The notes below the pieces were generated by a model. It had not been told where the DNA came from, ran no database searches, and saw only the letters and a list, made by a program, of their open reading frames with translations. DNA of 64,000 nt from NCBI GenBank assembly GCA_947466075.1, contig CANIBP010000019.1, forward strand, positions 25,987 to 89,986. The letters are read 5' to 3'. Below are positions 10,101 to 17,307 of the stretch, in pieces. Made by a program: the position numbers and the translations under genes. This DNA comes from Verrucomicrobiaceae bacterium (GTDB lineage Bacteria; Verrucomicrobiota; Verrucomicrobiia; Verrucomicrobiales; Verrucomicrobiaceae). Position 1 is the stretch's first letter, and each line of letters starts with the position of its first letter.

Positions 10101-11407
10101 AACTGCAAATCGAAGTGGAGCCCAAACAGGTGCAAGCAGTGCTCGACTTCGCCACGCAGGCATGGCGTCGCCCGCTCAGAGACACAGAGCAGAAAGAACT
10201 GCGCACCCTTTATCAAAAGCTGCGCACGCAGGAGATGCCGCACGCCAAAGCTGTGCGCATGATGCTTGCGCGAGTGCTCGTGGCACCGGCATTTCTCTAT
10301 CGCGGCGAAAAAGCCGCGCCAGGACCAAAAGCCACGCCAGTGAACGATTGGGAGATGGCCACGCGCCTCAGTTACTTCCTCTGGTCCTCCGCGCCCGATG
10401 CCGAACTCACGCAGCTCGCTACCACAGGCAAACTCCAAGAGCCCGATGTGCTCGTCGCGCAAGTGAAGCGCATGATGAAGGACGAGCGCATCCGCCGCCT
10501 CGCCACCGAGTTTGGCTGCCAATACCTGCACGTCCGCGAAGTCGCCACACTCGATGAAAAGAGCGAGCGCCACTTCCCCACCTTCGTGAATGTGCGTGAG
10601 TCCATGCAGGAAGAAGTCACCCGCTTCTTCATCGACCTGTTTCAGAATGATCGCAGCGTGCTCTCGCTGCTCGATGCGGATTACACCTTCGTGAATGCGG
10701 AGTTGGCAGCACATTACGGAATGAAGGCAGAAGAATGGGGGCAGAAAAATACTTCTGTTCCTCATTCTCCTGCCCCCATTCTTCTGCCTACTTCAGATTG
10801 GCACCGAGTGGATCACATCCGTTCTCAAGGTCGCGGCGGCATCCTGGGCTTCGCTGCCACACTCGCGAAGCAAGCCGGTGCCTCGCGCACCAGCGGCATC
10901 TTGCGCGGGGCTTGGCTCTGCGAAGTGGTGCTCGGCGAGAAGCTTCCGGTTCCACCCAAAGGCGTGCCCATTCTCCCCGAGCAACCGCCCGAAGGTCTCA
11001 CCGAACGCCAACTCGTCGAGAAGCACAGCTCGGATGCGAACTGTGCTGCCTGCCACCGCCGCATTGATCCCTTCGGCTTTGCCCTTGAAGGCTTCGACGC
11101 CATCGGACGCTCTCGCAAAGCCGACACGAAGGTCTTATTGCCAGATGGCTCTCGCGTCGATGGTCTTGACGGCTTGCGCAGTTACCTGCTGGACAACCGC
11201 AGCGATGATTTCTTGCGTCAGTTCTGCCGCAAGTTGGTCGGCTATGCCTTGGGCCGCAGCGTGCAACTCTCGGACAAGCCGTTGATCGCTTCCATGCTCA
11301 CCCAACTCAAATCCGGCGACCACAACGTCGGTGCCGCCATCGAGTTGATCGTTCGCAGTCCGCAGTTTCGCGAAGTGCGCGGTAAAGATTTCGTCGTCCA
11401 TAACTAA
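7148..11407 (+). CDS. PSCyt1-DUF1587-DUF1595-DUF1592-DUF1588-DUF1585 protein
   Basis: 1419 residues; ATGs at 7184 and 7199 are alternative starts, and the last gives the most compact signal peptide (MRVEKWLALIAIASSSIQAFA). Domain order is a PSCyt1 cytochrome domain (CLDCH, Cys56-His60), PSD3/DUF1587 near 135-200 (RRLSNMEYTYSIRDLTG), a long variable middle, PSD5/DUF1595 near 990-1045, PSD4/DUF1592 near 1065-1200, PSCyt3/DUF1588 (CAACH, Cys1299-His1303) and PSD2/DUF1585. Two CxxCH sites imply a periplasmic haem protein; substrate unknown. An in-frame palindromic repeat at 10725-10789 adds about 22 residues between DUF1592 and DUF1588 that the left-edge paralogue lacks. A DUF1552 partner follows after 14 bp. 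Confidence 0.92.
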   Translation: MKPAFKKPAEHTMTRKTMRVEKWLALIAIASSSIQAFADQKQVFEQTIQPVLKQYCLDCHSTKKQKGDLDLERFTSLDLVKRDPVVWEHSLDQIRDKEMPPKDKPRPSPKQMKLLSDWMQGTLDDIALASAGDPGPVVLRRLSNMEYTYSIRDLTGVPSLDPAKEFPVDGAAGEGFTNAGAALVMSPALLTKYLDAAKDVASHAVLTPTGIQFSAGSSSRDWTDETLARIREFYAEFSDTTEQSVAVNGAEKVSNKGGRLPIDKYLAATLQERAALASGSKKIADVARERRLSAKYLGLLWAMLQDNKPSALLDPLRAKWREGSLAVADIEAWQQALWRFTNIGHLGKVGGPKSWLEPVTPLAAQHELRMKLQPPSDGGDLTLYLTTSDAGDGNANDFALWEKARLITPGHGELLLRDVRSVVQQMMRHRDTVTESVVRCLAAANEATSADGRPDLLALAKKHNVDGKVLAGWLNYLGIGTAGEVKLEPLLVKKSERSPAYEFIKGWTGDNALSVLANSSDATVKIPGTMPPHSVATHPSPKLASVIAWRSPVTGTLRVSGKLQDGHTVCGNGITYALELRRGQTREVLAAGESKGSTVIPMGPFQNVRVMTGDVIALVIDPRDGDHTCDHTMVNLTLNDGKTEWDLAKDVSPNILAGNPHADRHGNKAVWHFLSQQAAGAASSVIPSDSLLSKWQKAKDVDEFARIAAQVQQLLQQDAAALKASPTDRELRNQLLSFNGPLLADAWRSVKAQAGDGPASPYGLDPAMFGKHPKGGEVAATSLCVQAPSVIELRLPASLLAGAELVTTGRLHPASGGEGSVQMRALTTKPAALSGLQATAASSAKEGGAWNSSKPPVIFDSPILVQDGSAARQRFERAFDDFRGLFPAALCYTKIVPADEVVTLTLFHREDEQLRRLILDDAQSAALDRLWDELHFVSQDALTLVDAFEQIWQFSSQDGPDAPNGDKRLEPLREPIMRGAEAFKKLQIEVEPKQVQAVLDFATQAWRRPLRDTEQKELRTLYQKLRTQEMPHAKAVRMMLARVLVAPAFLYRGEKAAPGPKATPVNDWEMATRLSYFLWSSAPDAELTQLATTGKLQEPDVLVAQVKRMMKDERIRRLATEFGCQYLHVREVATLDEKSERHFPTFVNVRESMQEEVTRFFIDLFQNDRSVLSLLDADYTFVNAELAAHYGMKAEEWGQKNTSVPHSPAPILLPTSDWHRVDHIRSQGRGGILGFAATLAKQAGASRTSGILRGAWLCEVVLGEKLPVPPKGVPILPEQPPEGLTERQLVEKHSSDANCAACHRRIDPFGFALEGFDAIGRSRKADTKVLLPDGSRVDGLDGLRSYLLDNRSDDFLRQFCRKLVGYALGRSVQLSDKPLIASMLTQLKSGDHNVGAAIELIVRSPQFREVRGKDFVVHN
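10725..10789 (+). repeat. Palindromic repeat inserted in frame in a coding gene
   Basis: Two perfect 20-bp inverted arms (10725-10744 and 10770-10789; core AGAATGGGGGCAG / CTGCCCCCATTCT) surround a 25-bp loop. The unit keeps the frame open and encodes the segment ending HSPAPILLPT. The same 30 bp at the right arm recur in the E2 gene near 33321 and between genes near 49521. Confidence 0.85.
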
Positions 11408-11421
11408 CCAACCTCAGACTC

Positions 11422-12753
11422 ATGAAAACCCATCAATTCAACCGTCGAGCCTTCCTGCGTGGAGCAGGTGTCACCATGGCACTGCCGTGGATGGAATCCG
11501 TCAATGTCTGGGGCGATGAGCCCAAGAAGAACAAACCCGCTAGCGATGCACCCGTGCGCTTGTGCGTGACCTTCTCCGGCAACGGCTTCCAGTCGAAAGA
11601 ATGGTGGGCCAAGGGCGAAGGCAAGGCGATGGAGCTTGGCCGTGTGCTTGCGCCTTTGAACGAGTTCAAGGAGAAGCTGCTCTTCGTGCGCGGCTTGTAT
11701 CATGAGGAGGCGCGCAAAGGAAACATCCACTCGTCGCAGACGGGCAATATGCTCTCCGGTGCTCCTATCGCCAGCGGTGGGGAGATTCGTTCGGGCACGA
11801 GCTTCGATCAAATGCTCGCGCAAACCTATGGGCGCAGCACGAAGGTGCCGAGCCTTGTGCTGGCCTGCGAGAAGTCGAACCCTTCGGTGCACAAGAACTA
11901 CTCGATGCTCTACAGCTCGCACATCTCGTGGAGTTCACCGACGACACCCACGCCACTCGAGTTGTATCCCGCACTCGCATTTGATCGTCTCTTCAAAGAC
12001 GAAGCTTCGCCAGCCGACAAGAGCGTGCTCGACGCCGTTTTGGCCGATGCTCAGGACTTGCGCCGCGACATCAGCACCAGCGATCAACGAAAGCTCGACG
12101 AGTATCTCGACAGCGTGCGCGACGTGGAGAAGCGCATCGAGAACGCCGGTAAACGCGGCGAACTGCAGGGCTGGCGGCCCACGCTCGACAAGCCGAATAT
12201 CAAACGCCCGGACGACGGCATCCCGCAGGACATCGGCGAACACATGCGCATCATGTGTGACCTGCTCGTGCTCGGCTTCCAGACCGACACCACGCGCATC
12301 ACTACACTGAAGCTCAACAACGACCACAGCGCCCTGCGTTTCCCAAATCTGCCCAGCATCCAGCAGCCAGGCCACGGCATTGATTACATGATCCATCACC
12401 TCCTTAGCCACAGCGATGGCGAGGACTTCCTCAAGGTGAACCAGCTCTTCATGGAGCAACTCGCCTACCTCGCACGAAAGCTCGACGCCATCCAGGAAGG
12501 CCCGCGGACGCTGCTCGACAACACCATGCTCATGCATTGCTCCAGCATGATGGCCGGAGCCAAGCACGACAACGATCAGCTCCCCATCATCGTCCTCGGC
12601 GGCGCAGGCGGCCGGCTCAAAGGCGGACGTGCGCTCGACTACAAAGACAAGCCCGACCGCCAACTCTGCCGCCTCTTTATGTCGATGATGGACAAGATGG
12701 AAGTGCGCCCGAAGACCTTCGGCGATGCGAAACTCATGCTGGAGGAAGTGTGA
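11422..12753 (+). CDS. DUF1552 (HXXSHH family) Tat-type exported protein
   Basis: 443 residues with a twin-arginine-like leader (NRRAFLRGAGVTMALPWM). It shares the block order of the paralogue at 5797 (GNGFQSKEWWAKG, HISWSSP, ALAFDRLF, LLDNTMLMHCSSM), and both carry the HISWSSP block that the third paralogue at 52973 lacks. The family motif is partly kept: residues 326-331 read HLLSHS. The gene begins 14 bp after the DUF1592-type gene at 7148 and is its probable partner. Export would be as a folded protein through Tat. The reaction is unknown. Confidence 0.9.
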   Translation: MKTHQFNRRAFLRGAGVTMALPWMESVNVWGDEPKKNKPASDAPVRLCVTFSGNGFQSKEWWAKGEGKAMELGRVLAPLNEFKEKLLFVRGLYHEEARKGNIHSSQTGNMLSGAPIASGGEIRSGTSFDQMLAQTYGRSTKVPSLVLACEKSNPSVHKNYSMLYSSHISWSSPTTPTPLELYPALAFDRLFKDEASPADKSVLDAVLADAQDLRRDISTSDQRKLDEYLDSVRDVEKRIENAGKRGELQGWRPTLDKPNIKRPDDGIPQDIGEHMRIMCDLLVLGFQTDTTRITTLKLNNDHSALRFPNLPSIQQPGHGIDYMIHHLLSHSDGEDFLKVNQLFMEQLAYLARKLDAIQEGPRTLLDNTMLMHCSSMMAGAKHDNDQLPIIVLGGAGGRLKGGRALDYKDKPDRQLCRLFMSMMDKMEVRPKTFGDAKLMLEEV

Positions 12754-12755
12754 TC

Positions 12756-14225
12756 ATGCCGACCGTCATGCGGGCTCTTTTTCTTCTCGCGCTGGCGTGC
12801 CAAGCCGCGCCAGCCGCCGATGCTGCTTTATCGAAAAAGCCCAACGTTCTCTTTGTCGTCTTCGACGACTTGAACAACCGCCTTGGCTGTTACGGCGATC
12901 CGGTGGCGAAGTCGCCGAACCTTGATCGGCTTGCGGCTCGCGGCACGGTGTTCACGCGGAACTTCTGCCAGCAGCCGATTTGCGGTCCATCGCGCGCCTC
13001 GTTCATGAGCGGGCGCAGGCCTGACTCGCTGGGCATCTGGAGCATGACGAAGTATCTCTACGATCTGCATCCAGATGCGGTGACGATGCCGCAGTGGTTC
13101 ATGCAGCACGGCTACACGTCCATGAGTATTGGCAAAGTGCTTGGCGGCTATGGCAAGGAAGCGGACTTCAAGACACTGAGCGTGCCGGATCGTCGCACGG
13201 GCGGCAAAACGAAGGATGAGTTTGCCTTGCCAAATGGAGCTGCTTTGCCGCCAAACCTCGCGAAGGATCTGCTCTGTGAGAGTCGCGATGTGCCGGACGA
13301 AGCGTGCTTTGACAACGTGTCGGCCAGTCTCGCGATTACCGAGTTGCGGGCGCTTGCGAAGAAGCCAGAGCCGTTCTTTCTCGCGCTGGGCATCTTCAAG
13401 CCGCACACGCCTTACAAGGTGCCGAAGCGCTACTGGGACATGTATCGTCGAGAGGACATCCCGGCCATCGAGACGCCCGCACGGCCTCGCAACGCGCCCG
13501 AGATCGCCTTTCACGCGAACCACGAAATCCTTGGCGAGCCGACTGTCCGCCGCACACTCGATGAGGATGCCAAGCGCGAGATCCGTCACGGTTACTATGC
13601 CGCGATGAGTTTCGCCGACGCGCAGTTTGGCCGCGTGCTGGATGCGCTCGATGAACTGAAGCTCCGCGACAACACCATCGTCGTCATCATTGGCGACAAC
13701 GGCTTTCATCTTGGCGAGCACGATGTCTGGGGCAAGATGACCTTGTTCGGCTGGGACGCCCGCGTGCCGCTCATCATCAGCGCTCCAGGCATCGGAAAGG
13801 GCGGCGCGAAGACCAGCGCCATCAGCGAGTTGATCGACGTCTTTCCCACGCTCACGGACCTCAGCGGTCTTCCATCTCCTCCTCAGTTCGACGGCACTAG
13901 CCTCGTGCCGGTCCTCAAGGACTCCTCAGCCACCGTGAAAGCCGCCGCGCTCACGCAGCATCCACGCCCTGCTCTTTACTGGGGCGGCGGACCGCAGGCC
14001 TTGCCGCAAGTGATGGGCTACGCGCTCAAAACCGACCGCTGGAGCTACCATGAGTGGCGCGACTTCAACACCGGCCATGTGGTCGGCCAGGAACTCTATG
14101 ACGAGCAAACCGATCCGCTCGAAACGGTGAACCTCGCAGGCACCGTTGAAGCTGCGGCACAGATCCCCGCGCTTGCTAAGCAACTCCGATCAATAACGAC
14201 AAAAAGATTGGAGACAAAAAGATGA
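12756..14225 (+). CDS. Sulfatase, iduronate-2-sulfatase-like
   Basis: 489 residues from the ATG at 12756, 2 bp after the previous stop; ATG 12768 is an alternative. A signal peptide precedes KPNVLFVVFDDLNNRLGCYG, whose Asp-Asp pair is a metal ligand site. The catalytic signature CGPSR (Cys76) fits a formylglycine sulfatase. DNGFHLGEHDVWGKMTLFGW and the region around FKPHTPYKVPKRYWDMY are typical of the iduronate-2-sulfatase-like branch. The last about 10 residues (SITTKRLETKR) are encoded by the left arm of the palindrome at 14197-14265. No formylglycine-generating or anSME maturase gene is in the window. Confidence 0.92.
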   Translation: MPTVMRALFLLALACQAAPAADAALSKKPNVLFVVFDDLNNRLGCYGDPVAKSPNLDRLAARGTVFTRNFCQQPICGPSRASFMSGRRPDSLGIWSMTKYLYDLHPDAVTMPQWFMQHGYTSMSIGKVLGGYGKEADFKTLSVPDRRTGGKTKDEFALPNGAALPPNLAKDLLCESRDVPDEACFDNVSASLAITELRALAKKPEPFFLALGIFKPHTPYKVPKRYWDMYRREDIPAIETPARPRNAPEIAFHANHEILGEPTVRRTLDEDAKREIRHGYYAAMSFADAQFGRVLDALDELKLRDNTIVVIIGDNGFHLGEHDVWGKMTLFGWDARVPLIISAPGIGKGGAKTSAISELIDVFPTLTDLSGLPSPPQFDGTSLVPVLKDSSATVKAAALTQHPRPALYWGGGPQALPQVMGYALKTDRWSYHEWRDFNTGHVVGQELYDEQTDPLETVNLAGTVEAAAQIPALAKQLRSITTKRLETKR

Positions 14226-14265
14226 GGAATAGAAATCCATTTTTCTGTCTCCAATCTTTTTGTCG
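14197..14265 (+). repeat. Palindromic repeat spanning a gene-gene junction
   Basis: Left arm 14197-14223 and right arm 14239-14265 are complementary at 25 of 27 positions; each arm holds two copies of a GACAAAAAGAT-type word. The left arm encodes the C-terminus of one sulfatase, and the loop plus right arm encode the start of the next sulfatase's signal peptide. Related copies lie at 40613 and 44704, and half a copy at 36631. Confidence 0.85.
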
Positions 14266-15775
14266 CGCTGTTTTCATCGCGCTGCTGCTGCTTGCTCCGA
14301 CAGCTGGAGTGCATGCTGAGGCATTACTGAAGAAGCCCAACGTCCTGTTCATCGCCATCGATGATCTGAAGCCTCTGCTCGGCTGTTATGGCGCATCGTG
14401 GATCAAGTCGCCAAACATCGATCGCCTCGCATCGCGCGGCACGCGGTTTACGGCGAACTACTGCCAGGTCTCCTTCTGCGCGCCTTCGCGCTTCAGTCTG
14501 CTCACAGGTTTGCGGCCGGATACGACGCGCGTCGTAGTCAATCCCGCGAAGCAGGACGACCTTCTGCGCAAGCGCTTCCCGGACATCGTCACGCTGCCGC
14601 AGCACTTCAAAAACAACGGCTTCCTTACCTGCGCCATGGGCAAGGTCTTCGATGGTCGGACCGTGGACGACGGCCATGACACCGCTTCGTGGTCGGTGCC
14701 GTATGTGCGTCGATTTGATGAAGCGCCCGGCGGTCTTGGCAAGCCGCCAGGTTATCAAAACAAAAGCACGCAACAACAACTCGCCGCTGCCGCATCCGGC
14801 ATACAAGGGCCGCCGGTGGAGTGCGAGGACGTTCCCGACAACGCCTACTACGACGGTGCGATGGCGCGCACTGGAGCGGCGAAGATCCGGGAGTTTGCGA
14901 AGGCAAAGCAACCGTTCTTTCTCGCGGTTGGATTCTTGCGACCGCATCTGCCATTCATAGCGCCGAAGAAATATTGGGACCTCTACGACCGGGCAAAGCT
15001 GCCGCTCGCTCCCTTTCAAACGATGCCTGCCAGCAGCCCGCACGACCTCGCCTTTTACAGCAACTCCGGCGAGCTGCGAGCCTGGTCGGATGTGCCAAAG
15101 ACCGGCCTGATCCCCGAGACGCTTCAGCGCGAACTCATCCATGGATACGCAGCCTCGGTTTCTTACAGCGATGCCAATGTCGGCCTGTTGATGGCCGCGT
15201 TGGAAGAAGCTGGCGCGCTTGAGAACACCATCGTCTGCGTGTGGGGCGACCACGGCTGGCATCTCGGTGAGCACGGACATTGGGGCAAGGTCACCAACTA
15301 CGAGGATGCGACCCGCGCGCCACTCTTCATTGCCGCGCCCGGCCATAGACAGGGCGCAGAGGTGAAAGCCATCACGGAGTTCATCGATGTCTATCCCACA
15401 CTCTGCGATCTCGCCGGCCTGTCGAAGCCAGCGCATTTGCAAGGCACCAGCCTCACGCCTTTGCTTGGCGAGTTGCGGACCACGCTGCACGAAGCTGCGA
15501 TCAGCCAGATGACTCCCAACGCCAGCAAGGATGGCGTGATGGGTTGGACACTGCGCACGCCACGCTACCGCTATATCGAATGGCGTCGCGCCGACCTTAG
15601 CACCGAAACACCTCACATCACCGATCAAGTCGAGTCCGTCGAACTATACGACTACCAGACTGATCCGCTCGAACGCGAGAACCTCGCAGGCAAGCCGGAT
15701 CACCTCGCCGCACTCAAAGAGCAACAAGCCCTCTTCGACAAACTGCTGCCGCATCTGCCGAAGCGCTTGGAATAA
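14222..15775 (+). CDS. Sulfatase, iduronate-2-sulfatase-like
   Basis: 517 residues. The ATG at 14222 overlaps the stop of the previous sulfatase by 4 bp. The first residues (RNRNPFFCLQSFC) come from the palindrome at 14197-14265 and lead into a hydrophobic signal segment (AVFIALLLLAPTAGVHA). Signature blocks are KPNVLFIAIDDLKPLLGCYG, CAPSR with catalytic Cys86, GFLRPHLPFIAPKKYWDLYD and GDHGWHLGEHGHWGKVTNYE. It is a paralogue of the upstream gene, but the pair is divergent enough to suggest different sulfated sugars. With the nearby GH36 enzyme and esterases this points to breakdown of a sulfated glycan. Confidence 0.92.
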   Translation: MRNRNPFFCLQSFCRAVFIALLLLAPTAGVHAEALLKKPNVLFIAIDDLKPLLGCYGASWIKSPNIDRLASRGTRFTANYCQVSFCAPSRFSLLTGLRPDTTRVVVNPAKQDDLLRKRFPDIVTLPQHFKNNGFLTCAMGKVFDGRTVDDGHDTASWSVPYVRRFDEAPGGLGKPPGYQNKSTQQQLAAAASGIQGPPVECEDVPDNAYYDGAMARTGAAKIREFAKAKQPFFLAVGFLRPHLPFIAPKKYWDLYDRAKLPLAPFQTMPASSPHDLAFYSNSGELRAWSDVPKTGLIPETLQRELIHGYAASVSYSDANVGLLMAALEEAGALENTIVCVWGDHGWHLGEHGHWGKVTNYEDATRAPLFIAAPGHRQGAEVKAITEFIDVYPTLCDLAGLSKPAHLQGTSLTPLLGELRTTLHEAAISQMTPNASKDGVMGWTLRTPRYRYIEWRRADLSTETPHITDQVESVELYDYQTDPLERENLAGKPDHLAALKEQQALFDKLLPHLPKRLE

Positions 15776-15792
15776 GAAACAAAAGAAAAAAT

Positions 15793-16104
15793 ATGATCCA
15801 CGTCATCGCCACCATTGAACTCGCGACAGGCACGCGCGAAACATTCCTGACCGAGTTCCGCAAAATCATTTCCGACGTTCGCGCAGAAAAGGGCTGCATC
15901 GAATACGGCCCTGCGGTGGACGCACTAACCGATCTCTCCAATCAAGCCAAGGTCGGTCCCGACAAGGTCGTCGTCGTGGAGAAGTGGGAAGACCTTGATG
16001 CGCTCAAGGCACACTCGGTGGCGCCGCACATGCAAGCGTATCGCGTGAATGTAAAAGACTACGTGCTCGGCGTGCATTTGCTGGTTCTCGACCCGGCCGA
16101 TTAA
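15793..16104 (+). CDS. ABM-domain protein (putative quinol monooxygenase, YgiN-like)
   Basis: 103 residues, a single antibiotic-biosynthesis-monooxygenase ferredoxin-like barrel: MIHVIATIELATG, a central EKGCIEYG, then VVVVEKWEDLDALKAH and a His-rich APHMQAY. No signal peptide, so cytoplasmic. Members include YgiN-type quinol oxidases and many stress-related proteins of unknown substrate. It lies 17 bp after the second sulfatase and may be co-transcribed with it. Confidence 0.8.
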   Translation: MIHVIATIELATGTRETFLTEFRKIISDVRAEKGCIEYGPAVDALTDLSNQAKVGPDKVVVVEKWEDLDALKAHSVAPHMQAYRVNVKDYVLGVHLLVLDPAD

Positions 16105-16187
16105 GTCATTCACGACAGATTGATGAAGCAAAAATACACCGCGCGCTCAGCGAGACGTTTCACACAAATACGGAACACAACGCAACG

Positions 16188-16235
16188 ATGAAAACCACTC
16201 CCACCCACTTCACAGCCCTGCTGCTCGTCCCCATC
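16188..16235 (+). repeat. Truncated leader cassette in front of a gene with its own start
   Basis: Sixteen codons matching the 5' part of the leader family (GCCCTGCTGCTCG core) are joined in frame to an ATG at 16236 that begins an independent signal peptide. Confidence 0.55.
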
Positions 16236-17192
16236 ATGCAGACCTTCGTGCGTAGTTGCCTAAGCTTATTCTTTCTATGCTCCATCGCATCTGGACAGGA
16301 AACATGGACCAAGACCGATGTGGATCGATTGATGACCGAGCTGTCCAACTGGGGCAAGTGGGGAACCGATGACCAGATGGGGACGCTGAATTACATCACA
16401 CCCGAGGTCCGGCAGGCAGCTGCAAAGCTGGTCAAGGAGGGGATAACGGTGTCCCTCTCCCGCGATGCCGCCAAGACAAAAGCCCCGGACAACGGCAGTC
16501 CTTATGAGCACAACATCGCCGCTGCCAGTGAGAATCAGGGCTGGAACGGAGGCAGCATCAAGGTTGCCTATCATGGCCTGGCCCACACGCATCTCGATGC
16601 GCTCTGCCACAAGCTTTACGACGGCAAAATGTATAATGGCTATTCATACAAGACCGTCACCGCCAATGGGGCTGAAAAGAACTCCATCATCAACCTCAAG
16701 GCGGGTGTATTCAGCCGCGCCATCCTGATCGACATCCCGCTGCTGAAAGGCGTGGATTATCTCGAACCGGGAACGGCTATTTTCGCCAAGGATCTCGACG
16801 CCTGGGAAAAACACAGCGGGGTAACAGTCGGGGCGGGCGACATCGTCCTGGTGCGCACCGGCCATTGGAATCGACGGGACAAACTCGGCGTCGCCGCCCA
16901 GCGTCCGGGTCTGCATGTTTCCTGCGTGCCATGGTTGCATGGTCGCAAGGCAGCGATGATCGGCACCGACCTTGCCTTGGATGTATCTCCCTCCCAAGTC
17001 CGGTTTTCCGACCAACCGGTGCACCAGCTATGTCTGGTCGCCCTGGGTATGCCTGTGCTGGACTGCGCCGACCTCGAACAACTGTCCATCGAAGCCGCCA
17101 AACGGAAGCGATGGGATTTTCTCATCAGCATGGCCCCGCTCGCCGTCGATGGAGCCACCGGTAGTCCGATCAATCCGATCGTGACGTTCTGA
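16188..17192 (+). CDS. Cyclase-family hydrolase (kynurenine-formamidase-like)
   Basis: 334 residues in the cyclase superfamily (Pfam Cyclase, PF04199). The metal-binding signature is AHTHLDALCH, followed by RAILIDIP and a VGAGDIVLVRTGHW segment, all typical of the fold. These enzymes hydrolyse amide or lactone-type bonds with a divalent metal. The N-terminus is odd: residues 1-16 (MKTTPTHFTALLLVPI) are a truncated copy of the shared leader cassette, and Met17 at base 16236 begins a second, complete signal peptide (MQTFVRSCLSLFFLCSIASG). The original start was probably 16236. Location would be periplasmic. Confidence 0.85.
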   Translation: MKTTPTHFTALLLVPIMQTFVRSCLSLFFLCSIASGQETWTKTDVDRLMTELSNWGKWGTDDQMGTLNYITPEVRQAAAKLVKEGITVSLSRDAAKTKAPDNGSPYEHNIAAASENQGWNGGSIKVAYHGLAHTHLDALCHKLYDGKMYNGYSYKTVTANGAEKNSIINLKAGVFSRAILIDIPLLKGVDYLEPGTAIFAKDLDAWEKHSGVTVGAGDIVLVRTGHWNRRDKLGVAAQRPGLHVSCVPWLHGRKAAMIGTDLALDVSPSQVRFSDQPVHQLCLVALGMPVLDCADLEQLSIEAAKRKRWDFLISMAPLAVDGATGSPINPIVTF

Positions 17193-17238
17193 GCGCCCAC
17201 GTCGCATCTGCCGAAACGCTAGGAATAACAAACCGACC

Positions 17239-17307
17239 ATGAAACCCACCCTCACTCTCCTCACCGCCCTGCTGCTGGCACCGCTGGCCGCGCTCCAAGC
17301 CGCCGAA
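17239..17307 (+). repeat. Leader cassette copy (alpha/beta-hydrolase gene)
   Basis: Matches 4734-4802 at 62 of 69 bases although the two mature proteins are not alike outside the common hydrolase fold. Confidence 0.75.

Noticed and set aside
10725..10789. Reading the palindromes as a CRISPR array
   Set aside because: Copies are dispersed, self-complementary and without regular spacers; no cas gene is present.
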